From an uncultured Pelagibacteraceae bacterium (GTDB lineage Bacteria; Pseudomonadota; Alphaproteobacteria; Pelagibacterales; Pelagibacteraceae), in NCBI GenBank assembly GCA_902616645.1, contig CACMTO010000001.1:1-64000 (forward strand): 64,000 nt of DNA, read 5' to 3'. Made by a program: the position numbers and the translations under genes. Numbering within the stretch: position 1 is the stretch's first letter; every line of letters starts with the position of its first letter. The notes beneath the pieces are model-generated. The model saw nothing but the letters and a program-made list of their open reading frames with translations, ran no database searches and was not told the origin of the DNA. Of the stretch, positions 17,593 through 26,331 are shown one piece after another.

Positions 17593-18167
17593 TAGAGAAT
17601 TAATATTTTAATATCAGTGTAAATCAACTCAATAGCAACAATTAAAATAGCTAATAAACCTGCCCAGGCTATCCATTTATATTTTTTAATCCAATCAGAT
17701 ATTAAAGTAGCTGCTGTAGCCATAAGTATTATTGATAAAACTAAACCAAAAATTAAAAGTTTGTAATGATCACCAGCAGCTCCAGCAACGCCCAAAACAT
17801 TGTCTAAACTCATTGTAAAATCAGCTAGGAGAATTGTCCAAATAGCTCCTAAAAAACTAGCCTCCTTAACTTTAACTTTTTTCTCCTCATTTAAATTCTT
17901 AATAACATCCACATAAAGTTTATAAACTATATATAGTAGTAATATTCCACCAATTAGTCTTAAACCAGTTATTTGCAAGAGATAGGCAGTCAATAAAGTT
18001 AAAATTATTCTTAAGATGATAGCGCCTGTTATACCCCAAAAAATAATTTTTTTTCTTTTATCTTCAGGAAATTGGGACGCAATCATTCCGATAATAATTG
18101 CATTGTCACCTGCTAGTACTAAATCAATTAATACAATTTGAGAGAATATGATTATTTGTTCAGTCAT
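17592..18167 (-). CDS. TerC family integral membrane protein
   Basis: A 191-residue protein with about 7 membrane segments. It shows DLVLAGDNAIIIGMIASQFPEDKRKK and, later, DFTMSLDNVLGVAGAAGDH, the two acidic aspartate-containing motifs of the TerC/YjbE superfamily, members of which are implicated in metal (manganese, calcium) export or metallation of exoenzymes. It is sandwiched between an oxidoreductase and an SDR, each joined by one-base stop/start overlaps. The role here is unknown. Confidence 0.88.
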   Translation of the reverse strand: MTEQIIIFSQIVLIDLVLAGDNAIIIGMIASQFPEDKRKKIIFWGITGAIILRIILTLLTAYLLQITGLRLIGGILLLYIVYKLYVDVIKNLNEEKKVKVKEASFLGAIWTILLADFTMSLDNVLGVAGAAGDHYKLLIFGLVLSIILMATAATLISDWIKKYKWIAWAGLLAILIVAIELIYTDIKILIL

Positions 18168-19786
18168 TAAAGATTATCATTCAAAATCATATCAGAAGCT
18201 TTCTCAGCGATCATTATGGTTGGTGCATTTGTGTTTCCTGACGTAATATTTGGCATTATTGAAGCATCAACAACTCTTAGATTTTCTACGCCATATACTT
18301 TTAATTTATCGCATACTACGGAATTTTCATCTTGTCCCATTTTGCAAGTTCCCACTGGATGAAAAATAGTCTGTGAGTAGTCACTCCCTGCTTTAACTAA
18401 TTCTTCGTCATCTTTAATATGTATTCCAGGCCTATATTCCTCTGGCTTATATTTTTTAAAAGTTTTAGTTTCTAACATTATTTTTCTTACTAGCTTTAGT
18501 CCTTGAGCTGCAACATATCTGTCATCATCAGTAGACAAGTAATTCATTTTTATTTTAGGATTGTCTTTAATGTTGTTACTCACTATTTTTATCTCACCTC
18601 TACTAGTAGGTCTAATATTTGCTACTGTTGGAGTAATACCATGAAAATCATGTAACTTTGTAGCTCCTAGAATATCTGTACTTATAGGTTGCACATGAAA
18701 TTGTAAATTTGGTGTTTCTCTTGAGTCATCACTTTTTGCAAAACCACATACCTGGCTTGCTCCCATTGTCATTGGTCCACTCTGATTAAAAATATATTCT
18801 AATCCAATAAGAAAGTTTCCAAAAAAACTATTTATTTTTTTATTTAAAGACTCTAAATTTTTTACTTTATAAACTGGTCTAAACATTAAGTGATCTTGTA
18901 AATTTTTTCCAACACCTTTTAAATCACTAATAATATTTATTCCAAAATTTTTAAGTATTTCACTATTTCCAATACCAGAAACTTGTAATAAGTGTGGAGA
19001 TCCAATAGAACCTGCTGATAAAATTATTTCTTTATTTACTTTAGCTTCGATAGATTTATTTTTATTAAAATAACTTACACTAACGGCTTTTTTTCCATCA
19101 AAATTTATTTTTTGTACGTGAGCGTTTGTAGTTACTTTTAAATTTGGTCTTTTTTTTACGGGGTTTAGATAGCCTTTTGCTGCGCTACATCTCAGTTTTA
19201 ATCCTTTATTACTATGACTAGTAGTAAATTGAAAATATCCTACACCAAAATTATCTCCAGTATTAAAATCATCAACTTTGGGTATACCCTTTTCCTCGGC
19301 AGCATTTATAAATTCTTCAAGCATTTTTAATTTTATTTTTTTGTTTGCAACCATTATCGGCCCACTATCATTATGAAACTTACTTTTGCCTAGTTCATTA
19401 TTTTCTGATTTGATAAAATAAGGTAAAACATCATCCCAACCCCATCCACTGTTACCCTGTTGTCGCCAATTGTCATAATCATTGCTTTGACCTCTTATCC
19501 AAAGAAGCCCATTAATTGATGAACTTCCACCTAATGTTTTGCCTCTAGGATATCTTATTGACCTATTATTCATTGTTTCATCTTTTTCTGTATGAAAACA
19601 CCAGTCAACTTTTGGATTATGCATTGTTTTATAATATCCAACAGGAATATGTATCCATGGATAATTATCTTTTCCTCCGGCCTCTAAAAGTAAAACTTTG
19701 TTTTTAGGATTTTCTGAAAGTCTGTTAGCTAATACACAACCTGCAGAACCAGCTCCAATTATTATAAAATCAAAATTTTCCATCAT
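18167..19786 (-). CDS. GMC family FAD-dependent oxidoreductase (choline dehydrogenase-like)
   Basis: A 539-residue GMC flavoenzyme. The N-terminus [21 protein letters not shown] is the ADP-binding loop, then [20 protein letters not shown] is the GMC signature 1 and [16 protein letters not shown] signature 2. The C-terminal HPVGTCKMG carries the catalytic histidine and [17 protein letters not shown] closes the FAD site. It oxidises a primary alcohol; choline dehydrogenase is only one possibility, and no betaine aldehyde dehydrogenase is adjacent. It is the first gene of a six-gene operon, divergent from the second TRAP transporter, so its substrate may come from that transporter. Confidence 0.93.
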   Translation of the reverse strand: MMENFDFIIIGAGSAGCVLANRLSENPKNKVLLLEAGGKDNYPWIHIPVGYYKTMHNPKVDWCFHTEKDETMNNRSIRYPRGKTLGGSSSINGLLWIRGQSNDYDNWRQQGNSGWGWDDVLPYFIKSENNELGKSKFHNDSGPIMVANKKIKLKMLEEFINAAEEKGIPKVDDFNTGDNFGVGYFQFTTSHSNKGLKLRCSAAKGYLNPVKKRPNLKVTTNAHVQKINFDGKKAVSVSYFNKNKSIEAKVNKEIILSAGSIGSPHLLQVSGIGNSEILKNFGINIISDLKGVGKNLQDHLMFRPVYKVKNLESLNKKINSFFGNFLIGLEYIFNQSGPMTMGASQVCGFAKSDDSRETPNLQFHVQPISTDILGATKLHDFHGITPTVANIRPTSRGEIKIVSNNIKDNPKIKMNYLSTDDDRYVAAQGLKLVRKIMLETKTFKKYKPEEYRPGIHIKDDEELVKAGSDYSQTIFHPVGTCKMGQDENSVVCDKLKVYGVENLRVVDASIMPNITSGNTNAPTIMIAEKASDMILNDNL

Positions 19787-19888
19787 TAGTTGAATTAATT
19801 TTTTAAAAATTGTTATTTAATGTTCTTTATACCATATATATCAATTGTCACTTGTGTCAGCTTTATTTTTCTGATTGTATAAACACAT

Positions 19889-19910
19889 TATAATTAACTA
19901 ACTAAAGGGA
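19889..19910 (+). promoter_or_regulatory. -10 element and strong ribosome binding site of TRAP operon 2
   Basis: A perfect TATAAT occurs at 19889-19894 in the divergent intergenic region. No good -35 box is found at 17 bp. It is followed by AAAGGGA (19904-19910), a strong Shine-Dalgarno-like site 5 nt before the dctP ATG. Strong ribosome sites are rare in this window and appear at both TRAP binding-protein genes. Only 6 nt separate the -10 element from the following purine-rich leader region, so the transcript leader would be about 20 nt. Confidence 0.4.
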
Positions 19911-19915
19911 AAATA

Positions 19916-21010
19916 ATGAAAAAAATCATTTCAATGTTATTTGCAACGATTTTAGCACTAGGATTTGTATCCAATGCTAATGCTGCAAAAACACTAAAAT
20001 GTCAGACTGTCCTTAATACTAAAGCAGATGAGGTAAAAATGTTAAAGGACTTTACTGATACTGTAACAGAATTGACAAGCGGATCGTTAAAATTTGAAAT
20101 TCTACCTGCAGGCGCAGTTGTAGGAGTTAAAGAAACTTTAGACGCAGTTGATAAAGGATTAATTGATTGTGGATTCGCATGGACACACTATTGGTCAGGT
20201 GATCACCCAGCTGCAATGTTATTTGGTTCACCAGTAGCTGGTGGTGGAGTTGGTATTGACAACTTAGCGTTCCTATCATGGTTTCAATATGGTGGTGGTA
20301 AGGAATTATACGATCAACTTTGGAAAGAAATGGGAAGAGACATCAAAGGATTTATGTTACAACCAGTTGGGCCAGAAGCTTTAGGATGGTTTCCAAAACC
20401 AATTAAAGATATGGCTGACTTTAGAAAATATAAATTTAGAACTCCTCCAGGAATTCCAGGACAAACTTATAAAGACATTGGTATAGCATCTGTTGCTATG
20501 GGTGGTGGTGATATTCTACCAGCTTTAGAGGCAGGGACTATCGATGCTGCTGAATGGTGTTGCCCAAAACCAGATTTAACATTTGGTTTCCAAAAAGTAT
20601 TAAAGCACTACTACCTACAAGGTTTACACCAAGTAGTAGTAAATGCTGACTTTTATATTACTGGGAAAACTTATAAAGCTATGAGTGATCACGAGAAGAA
20701 GTCTCTCGAAGTTGCTGCTAATGCTTCATTAGCAAAATCTTTAAGCTACAGAATCTATGAAAACGGTAAAGCTTTACAAGAGCTAACAACTAAACATGGG
20801 GTTAAATTAGAAGATACACCTTCTGACTACTTCACAGAATATATGGCTGCAGCAAAAGCTACATTGAATAAAAATGCTGAAAAAAATGCTTTTTTCAAAA
20901 AAGTTTATAATTCAATGAAAGATTTTGCTGATGTTGCTGTTCCTTTCTGGAGTGGTGCTCAAATGTCTAATGCGAAGCTAGGAATGGCTCACGCAGCAAC
21001 ATTAAAATAA
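19916..21010 (+). CDS. dctP: TRAP transporter periplasmic solute-binding protein (TakP/DctP family)
   Basis: A 364-residue binding protein with a Sec signal peptide ending at SNANA and mature start AKTLKCQTVL. The stretches GPEALGWFPKPIKDMADFRKYKFRTPPG and AAEWCCPKPDLTFGFQKV resemble the TRAP subfamily that binds alpha-keto acids, such as TakP, where the arginine and tryptophan residues hold the carboxylate. The exact ligand is not decided. It is the first gene of a plus-strand operon (dctP, hairpin, dctQ, dctM, NCS1 permease, SDR), divergent from the GMC operon. Confidence 0.93.
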   Translation: MKKIISMLFATILALGFVSNANAAKTLKCQTVLNTKADEVKMLKDFTDTVTELTSGSLKFEILPAGAVVGVKETLDAVDKGLIDCGFAWTHYWSGDHPAAMLFGSPVAGGGVGIDNLAFLSWFQYGGGKELYDQLWKEMGRDIKGFMLQPVGPEALGWFPKPIKDMADFRKYKFRTPPGIPGQTYKDIGIASVAMGGGDILPALEAGTIDAAEWCCPKPDLTFGFQKVLKHYYLQGLHQVVVNADFYITGKTYKAMSDHEKKSLEVAANASLAKSLSYRIYENGKALQELTTKHGVKLEDTPSDYFTEYMAAAKATLNKNAEKNAFFKKVYNSMKDFADVAVPFWSGAQMSNAKLGMAHAATLK

Positions 21011-21032
21011 TCAGTAATTATTCTTGATTTTA

Positions 21033-21069
21033 TTAGAGCGGACTTTACAGTCCGCTCTAATTTTTTTTT
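21033..21069 (+). terminator. Terminator-like hairpin between the second dctP and dctQ
   Basis: TTAGAGCGGACT (21033-21044) pairs perfectly over 12 bp with AGTCCGCTCTAA (21049-21060), around the 4-nt loop TTAC, followed by nine T residues (21061-21069). This is a textbook intrinsic terminator, 22 nt after dctP and 11 nt before the dctQ ATG at 21081. As no promoter is visible between it and dctQ, it probably sets the stoichiometry of binding protein to membrane subunits by partial read-through. Confidence 0.88.
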
Positions 21070-21080
21070 ACTAAAAATTT

Positions 21081-21695
21081 ATGAAAAATGAGCCATCAAA
21101 AATAAATCTTACAGATGAGGGTATTGCTTCAAGGCTGGGTGGTTCAGAAAAAATGCCTGAAGATATGCCACTATGGATGGCAAATTCTATAATAAAAATT
21201 GATCGTTTTAGTAAATGGATTGGTAGTATTGTTTGTTGGATATTAATGCCTTTAATTTTTGCTATGACTTACGAAGTTCTAGCTAGAAAGTTATTTTTAG
21301 CACCTACAATATGGGCCTATGATATAAGTCGTTTTCTTTATGGCGCATTGTTTATGCTAGGGGCTGGTTACGCATTATCTAAAGGAGTTCATATCAGGGC
21401 TGATTTTTTATACAGAAATTTTAAAACAAAAACACAGGGACTTATAGATTTTTGGTTATATATACTTTTTTATTTTCCAGGCTTAATTGTTTTTTTGTAT
21501 ATGACAATTGGATTTGTCGAAGAGTCTATTAGAAGAGGTGAAAGAGGTATGGATACAACATGGATGCCTTTTATGTGGCCAATAAAATCTTGTTTATTAA
21601 TTGGTATTATATTTCTACTTGTTCAAGGTTTTTCAGAATTATTAAAAAGTTATTGGGCAGCCAAAAAAGGTGAATGGCCAGGGGAAAAAAAATAA
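21081..21695 (+). CDS. dctQ: TRAP transporter small membrane subunit (DctQ family)
   Basis: A 204-residue DctQ with an N-terminal cytoplasmic extension of about 30 residues (to MPEDMPLWMANSI), then four hydrophobic segments. TYEVLARKLFLAPTIWAYDISRF is the conserved segment, followed by ALSKGVHIRADFLY. Several DctQ subunits of the fatty-acid/mannitol-like cluster are about this long. It helps assemble the transporter with DctM. It ends 3 nt before dctM. Confidence 0.9.
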   Translation: MKNEPSKINLTDEGIASRLGGSEKMPEDMPLWMANSIIKIDRFSKWIGSIVCWILMPLIFAMTYEVLARKLFLAPTIWAYDISRFLYGALFMLGAGYALSKGVHIRADFLYRNFKTKTQGLIDFWLYILFYFPGLIVFLYMTIGFVEESIRRGERGMDTTWMPFMWPIKSCLLIGIIFLLVQGFSELLKSYWAAKKGEWPGEKK

Positions 21696-21698
21696 AAA

Positions 21699-23033
21699 AT
21701 GATTGCTGAATTAATAGATCCAGCCATATTAGGTTTTATCCTGGTTGGTGTAATGCTTTTTGCAATATTTGTAGGATTTCCAATCTCATTTACTTTAATA
21801 TTTCTAGGATTTGTATTTGGTTATTTAGGTTTTGGAAAATTGGTTTTCTACTTAATGACACTCCAATTTTCAATGGTTATGACAGAGCAAACTCTCGCTG
21901 CTGTTCCTCTCTTCGTGTTTATGGGAATTATGATGGAGCAAGCAGGTTTAATGGAAAGATTATTTTCAGCTTTTCAATTGATGTTGTCTAAAGTTAGAGG
22001 CTCTTTATATTATGCAGTTTTATTTGTTTCAGTAATTTTTGCTGCAGCCACAGGAATAGTTGGAGCATCAGTAACTATACTTGGAATAATGGCAGCAAAA
22101 TCAATGAATAGATCGGGTTATGACGTTAAACTTGCAGCTGGTACAATTACTGCTGGTGGTACATTAGGTATTTTAATCCCTCCAAGTATTATGCTTGTTG
22201 TGATGGGTCCAATAATGGAAATACCAGTTATAGACTTATTTGCGGCAGCTATTTTACCTGGAATTCTTCTTGCTAGTCTTTATGCCGCCTATACCACAAT
22301 TAGATGTATGATTAATCCAAAGTTAGGCCCTGTATTAACTGAGGATATGAGGGCCACAAGCATGAAAGATGTTTGGATAGAGTTTTTTCTTGGATTAGTT
22401 CCTCCCGCAGCTTTAGTATTTGCCGCATTAGGAAGTATTTTATTTGGTTTTGCTACTCCGACAGAAGCTGCAGGTTGTGGAGCAATGGGAGCATTACTTT
22501 TATCATTGGCTTACAAAAAATTAACACTATCAAAACTCCAAGAGGCTTTAGTTAAAACTTTAGAAATTACTGCTCTAATTATGGTTTTAGTTGCAGCTTC
22601 AAATTTTTTCGGTGCTGTTTTTGCTAGATTAGGAACTCCCACATTATTAACAGAATTTTTACTAGGATTGGAGATGAATAAATATCTTATTTTGGCAATG
22701 ATCATGGTAATGATTTTTTTACTTGGTTGGCCATTAGAGTGGGTGCCAATTGTTATGATTATTATCCCAATAATATTACCATTAGTTGAAGCATTAGGAT
22801 TTAATTTAACCTGGTTTGCAATATTGGTTGCTGTAAATCTTCAAACCGCCTGGCTCTCTCCTCCAGTCGCTTTATCAGCATATTTTCTTAAAGGTGTTGT
22901 GCCAGAGTGGGACTTAAAAGATATCTATTATGGAATGATGCAATTTATGGTGTTACAGGTAATAGGATTAATTTTGATTGTTATTTTTCCCAAGATTGCA
23001 CTTTGGTTACCAACTCTCTTGTATGGACAGTAG
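21699..23033 (+). CDS. dctM: TRAP transporter large permease subunit (DctM family)
   Basis: A 444-residue permease with about 12 membrane segments. The first-half motif is ASVTILGIMAAKSMNRSGY with GGTLGILIPPSIMLVVMG; the second-half counterpart is LQTAWLSPPVALSAYFLKG. The ATPTEAAGCGAMGAL-like stretch FATPTEAAGCGAMG is typical. It is closely related to the DctM of the first operon only at the family level. The gene order is dctP-dctQ-dctM, and the next gene (NCS1 permease) starts 25 bp downstream. Confidence 0.94.
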   Translation: MIAELIDPAILGFILVGVMLFAIFVGFPISFTLIFLGFVFGYLGFGKLVFYLMTLQFSMVMTEQTLAAVPLFVFMGIMMEQAGLMERLFSAFQLMLSKVRGSLYYAVLFVSVIFAAATGIVGASVTILGIMAAKSMNRSGYDVKLAAGTITAGGTLGILIPPSIMLVVMGPIMEIPVIDLFAAAILPGILLASLYAAYTTIRCMINPKLGPVLTEDMRATSMKDVWIEFFLGLVPPAALVFAALGSILFGFATPTEAAGCGAMGALLLSLAYKKLTLSKLQEALVKTLEITALIMVLVAASNFFGAVFARLGTPTLLTEFLLGLEMNKYLILAMIMVMIFLLGWPLEWVPIVMIIIPIILPLVEALGFNLTWFAILVAVNLQTAWLSPPVALSAYFLKGVVPEWDLKDIYYGMMQFMVLQVIGLILIVIFPKIALWLPTLLYGQ

Positions 23034-23058
23034 AAAATTAAAGACTTATATTGTCTAA

Positions 23059-24516
23059 GTGAGTCAATTTAAATCAAAAAAAACACTTATTAATTGGGAT
23101 TTAGTCTCTGTAAATCCTAATGATAAAAATTGGAATTGGAAAGATTTGTTTTGTTTCTGGGGTGTGAATATTCAAAGTGTAATTGGATTTTCATTAATCG
23201 CCTCTTTATATTTAGTTTACGGACTTAATACTTACGTTGTATTCTTTGGAACAATTTTAGGAAGTATTTTAGTCTACTTTTTTTCCAATTTGATCAGTGC
23301 CCCATCACAAAAATTTGGATTACCATTTGTTGTATTATTAAGATCTTCATTGGGAGTTTATGGTGCAAAATATTTTGGACTGTTAAGATTTTTAGTTGGA
23401 GTATTTATGTTTGGAATTCAAACATATTTTTTATCGAAAGCTTTTAGTTATTTAATCAGAATTCTTATATTTAATATAGAACCATCAATTTTAGATGCTG
23501 AAATTTTTCTTTTTTTCTTATTAGGTCTGAATATTATCGACTGGGTATCGATTATTTTTACTATAGTTATTCAAACTTTTTTATTCAGTTCTGGAATGGC
23601 TTTTAATAAAAAATTAATAAAATTTTCAGCGTTGACTGTTTATCTTGGAATTCTTTTATTCTTTTTCTCAATTTTTTTGAGTGATGTAAAACTATATTCA
23701 AAGGCTTTTTTAGTTTCCTTAAGTATTGAGAGTTTTTTTAATAAAAGTAGCATTGTTCCTTTAATTAGCGTTATGGGTACTATATTTGCTTACTTTTCAA
23801 TTATAATTTTAACTTTAGGTGACTTTACACGTTATGTTAAAAATGAAAGCGAATTAAAAAAAGGGAACTTAAGTTTAATCTTAAATTTGATAATTTTTTC
23901 CTTCTTAGCTTTGTTTATTGTAATAGGGATTGATACTTTAATAAAACAAAATACAGAAAATTTACCCAAGATATTAACAAATCCAACAGATATAATCGGA
24001 GTTTTAGACAATATTCTTTTAACTAATTTAGCCTTAGTATTTATAATAATTGCTTCAGCCTCAACAAACTTGATTGCTAATTTTATACCCTCACAATATA
24101 CGCTTATTAATTTTGCCCCTTCTTCTTTAACATTAAGAAGCTCAAGTTATATAATTGCAATATTAGGTTTTGTTGTAGGTGTCTTCTGGCTTACTTATTT
24201 AAGTCAAATAGGGATATTGTCCTTTATAGATACTTTTGGTGCTTTTTTTGGACCACTTTTTGGAATTATGGTTGCTGATTTTTATTTAATAAAAAAAGGA
24301 AAACTTCAAAATAAAGATATTTATTCTCTGGAAAGAGATGGATCTTACTATTATTCAGGTGGATGGCATGTGAAAGGCGTATATTCTTTACTCATAGGTT
24401 TTATTTTTTCAGCATCTACTATTTGGAATTCTAATTTAATGTTTTTGCAATCTTTTTCATGGATAATAGGGGCATTTATTACAGCATTGATATATTCTTT
24501 ATTATCTAAAAGATAA
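23059..24516 (+). CDS. NCS1 family nucleobase:cation symporter-like permease
   Basis: A 485-residue permease with about 12 membrane segments. KNWNWKDLFCFWGVNIQSV near the start and SAPSQKFGLPFVVLLRSSLGVYG are the substrate-site helices of the NCS1 (CodB/FurD/Mhp1) family; TLGDFTRYVKN and GVFWLTYLSQIGILSFIDTFGAFFGPLFGIMVADFYLIKKG complete the pattern. Known substrates are cytosine, uracil, hydantoins, allantoin or thiamine. The GTG start at 23059 is chosen because no ATG precedes the NCS1 N-terminal motif. Confidence 0.88.
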   Translation: MSQFKSKKTLINWDLVSVNPNDKNWNWKDLFCFWGVNIQSVIGFSLIASLYLVYGLNTYVVFFGTILGSILVYFFSNLISAPSQKFGLPFVVLLRSSLGVYGAKYFGLLRFLVGVFMFGIQTYFLSKAFSYLIRILIFNIEPSILDAEIFLFFLLGLNIIDWVSIIFTIVIQTFLFSSGMAFNKKLIKFSALTVYLGILLFFFSIFLSDVKLYSKAFLVSLSIESFFNKSSIVPLISVMGTIFAYFSIIILTLGDFTRYVKNESELKKGNLSLILNLIIFSFLALFIVIGIDTLIKQNTENLPKILTNPTDIIGVLDNILLTNLALVFIIIASASTNLIANFIPSQYTLINFAPSSLTLRSSSYIIAILGFVVGVFWLTYLSQIGILSFIDTFGAFFGPLFGIMVADFYLIKKGKLQNKDIYSLERDGSYYYSGGWHVKGVYSLLIGFIFSASTIWNSNLMFLQSFSWIIGAFITALIYSLLSKR

Positions 24517-24520
24517 TTAT

Positions 24521-25273
24521 ATGAACAAAATTAATTTTGATTTTAAGGATAAAACCGCAATCATTACTGGAGGAGCACAAGGATTTGGATTTGATATAGC
24601 AAAACGATTTCTTCTATCAGGTGCTAAAGTAATAATTTGGGATATTGATACAAAAATGATCAATAATGCTGTGGAAAAATTGAATAACCAAAATTTAAGT
24701 TCAAATACTATCGATGTCTCAAACTATCAAGAAGTAGAAAATTGCACTATGGAAATTGTAAAAAATTCAAAAATTGACATTTTAATAAACAACGCCGGAA
24801 TAACTGGCCCCACAGCAACTTTATGGGAATATGATATTGAAAAATGGAAAAAGGTTGTGGATATTAATTTACTAGGGACTTTCAATTGTTGTAGGGCAAT
24901 AGTTCCAAATATGATAAAAAATAATTATGGCCGGATTGTTAATGTGGCTTCTGTAGCTGGCAAAGATGGTAATGCAAACGCGAGTGCTTATAGTGTTGGT
25001 AAAGCAGGTGTAATTGGACTAACAAAATCTCTAGGAAAAGAGCTGGCTGATAAAAATATTGCGGTTAACGCCGTTACTCCTGCAGGTGCCAAAACAAGAA
25101 TTTTAGATCAAATGACGAAAGAGCATGTTCAAAGAATGCTGTCTAAAGTACCAAGAGGTAGATTTTTAGAAGTTGAAGAATTCACATCCTTAGTATGTTG
25201 GCTTTCTTCAGAGGAAAATACTTTTTCTACAGCGGCTGTTTTTGATATTAGTGGTGGTCGATCAACCTACTAA
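24521..25273 (+). CDS. Short-chain dehydrogenase/reductase (FabG-like)
   Basis: A 250-residue classical SDR: TGGAQGFGFDIAKRFLLSG (cofactor loop), DILINNAGITGP (NNAG) and NVASVAGKDGNANASAYSVGKAGVIG (catalytic Ser, Tyr, Lys). DISGGRSTY at the end follows the family's usual DGG. The D in VIIWDID after strand 2 suggests NAD rather than NADP. It is 4 nt downstream of the permease, so it probably acts on the imported compound or its product. Its TAA is reciprocal with the stop of a convergent small gene. Confidence 0.9.
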   Translation: MNKINFDFKDKTAIITGGAQGFGFDIAKRFLLSGAKVIIWDIDTKMINNAVEKLNNQNLSSNTIDVSNYQEVENCTMEIVKNSKIDILINNAGITGPTATLWEYDIEKWKKVVDINLLGTFNCCRAIVPNMIKNNYGRIVNVASVAGKDGNANASAYSVGKAGVIGLTKSLGKELADKNIAVNAVTPAGAKTRILDQMTKEHVQRMLSKVPRGRFLEVEEFTSLVCWLSSEENTFSTAAVFDISGGRSTY

Positions 25274-25407
25274 CTGCGCGTTTTTTGCACATAATACTCT
25301 ACTCCTTTCGTTTTTGCCCTACTAAACTTAATATCTTTAGATAGGACAGGTGCAAAAATCATTATTGACCAATAAATTAATAAAATAAATACTGATATTG
25401 TCTTCAT
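25270..25407 (-). CDS. Small membrane or exported protein (45 residues)
   Basis: The listed 62-residue ORF probably begins at an internal ATG (25405-25407), giving MKTISVFILLIYWSIMIFAPVLSK followed by a basic tail (YYVQKTRS). The hydrophobic N-terminus with a short polar tail looks like a small single-span membrane protein. Its stop shares the bases CTAA (25270-25273) with the convergent SDR stop, the same arrangement as other real convergent gene pairs here, which supports it. No family recognised. Confidence 0.45.
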   Translation of the reverse strand: MKTISVFILLIYWSIMIFAPVLSKDIKFSRAKTKGVEYYVQKTRS

Positions 25408-25481
25408 AAGAATTAAATAAATATAAAAATTGATTTTAGAATGTTTAAAATTTGTCAAAATAATGTATTAACAAATTTTTT

Positions 25482-26132
25482 ATGAAACTTTTTTTTAAAA
25501 TTTTAATAATTTTTTTAGCTTCAATAAATATATGCTTATCTGATAAAATTAAGGTTTTCGATTTTACTGAAACTGAACTTAACAATCTTCAAGTTAGAAA
25601 AGCTATGGGAGCAAATAATGAAACTCTGTACACAGTTGGTGGTAACGAAAATGGTACTTTTCTCAAGTCAGTTGCTGACAATGCTGCTTCAGGCCTAGGA
25701 AAAGAGATCAAAATTGACTTAAATAAAACACCATTCATAAATATCACATGGAAAATAGAAAAAGATTTAGTCGGTATAAAAGAAAAAACCAAAAAAGGAC
25801 ATGATTTTGCTGCAAGAGTTTTTGTTATAAAAAAAACAGGAGCTACACCTCTATCTAATAGGGCTATAAACTATGTATTTTCTAGTAATAATGAAGTTGG
25901 TTTAAGTTGGTCGAGCCCATTTACTAAAAAATCAGTAGATAGTGTTTTAGCCAGCACAAAAAAAAACTTCAATAAATGGGTGACCGTAAAAGCAAATGTC
26001 AAAGATGACTTTAAAAAATTTCATAATTTAGATGTAAATGAACTTGATGGCATAGCTATAATGTCAGATACAGATAATTCAAAAATGAAATCTATAGCTT
26101 ATTTTCAAAATATTTACTTTTCTGCTCAATAA
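25482..26132 (+). CDS. DUF3047-like exported protein
   Basis: A 216-residue protein with a signal peptide (FKILIIFLASINICLS) and a jelly-roll-like beta-rich domain. The stretch NITWKIEKDLVGIKEKTKKGHDFAARVFVI, with AINYVFSSNNEVGLSWSSPF and AIMSDTDNSKMKSIAYFQNIYF, matches my memory of the DUF3047 family, whose role is unknown. It should be periplasmic. It stands alone on the plus strand, directly abutting the stop of a convergent small gene. Confidence 0.72.
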   Translation: MKLFFKILIIFLASINICLSDKIKVFDFTETELNNLQVRKAMGANNETLYTVGGNENGTFLKSVADNAASGLGKEIKIDLNKTPFINITWKIEKDLVGIKEKTKKGHDFAARVFVIKKTGATPLSNRAINYVFSSNNEVGLSWSSPFTKKSVDSVLASTKKNFNKWVTVKANVKDDFKKFHNLDVNELDGIAIMSDTDNSKMKSIAYFQNIYFSAQ

Positions 26133-26273
26133 CTAAAATTTGAGATATTTTTTTAAAACGATGTTAAATAAGGATAGAATTACCGCCACAACAACATCCT
26201 CTAAAGGACTTGCTTGAGGATAGCCAAAATTCCAAGCAATAACCATTACCAACCAAATTACAAAAATATTCAT
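26133..26273 (-). CDS. Small membrane protein (46 residues), missed by the ORF track
   Basis: The minus strand from the ATG at 26271-26273 encodes MNIFVIWLVMVIAWNFGYP, then SPLEDVVVAVILSLFNIVLKKYLKF, ending in TAG at 26133-26135. The hydrophobic start, a short polar turn and a second hydrophobic segment with a basic end suggest a two-span small membrane protein. The stop abuts the stop of the convergent DUF3047-like gene with no gap. The longer ORF listed on this strand (26164-26352) is in another frame and has an unnatural cysteine/glycine-rich end. Confidence 0.6.
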   Translation of the reverse strand: MNIFVIWLVMVIAWNFGYPQASPLEDVVVAVILSLFNIVLKKYLKF

Positions 26274-26316
26274 AATAAAACTTATACCTTACTTTATGTG
26301 AAATAATTAATTTTTT

Positions 26317-26325
26317 TGTTATAAT
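26317..26325 (+). promoter_or_regulatory. Extended -10 promoter element directly before ybgC
   Basis: TGTTATAAT (26317-26325) is a perfect extended -10 element. Only 6 nt separate it from the ATG of the following gene at 26332, so transcription would start at or next to the initiation codon. This suggests a leaderless mRNA. No ribosome binding site is present. No convincing -35 box occurs, as is normal for extended -10 promoters. Confidence 0.5.
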
Positions 26326-26331
26326 ATTATT

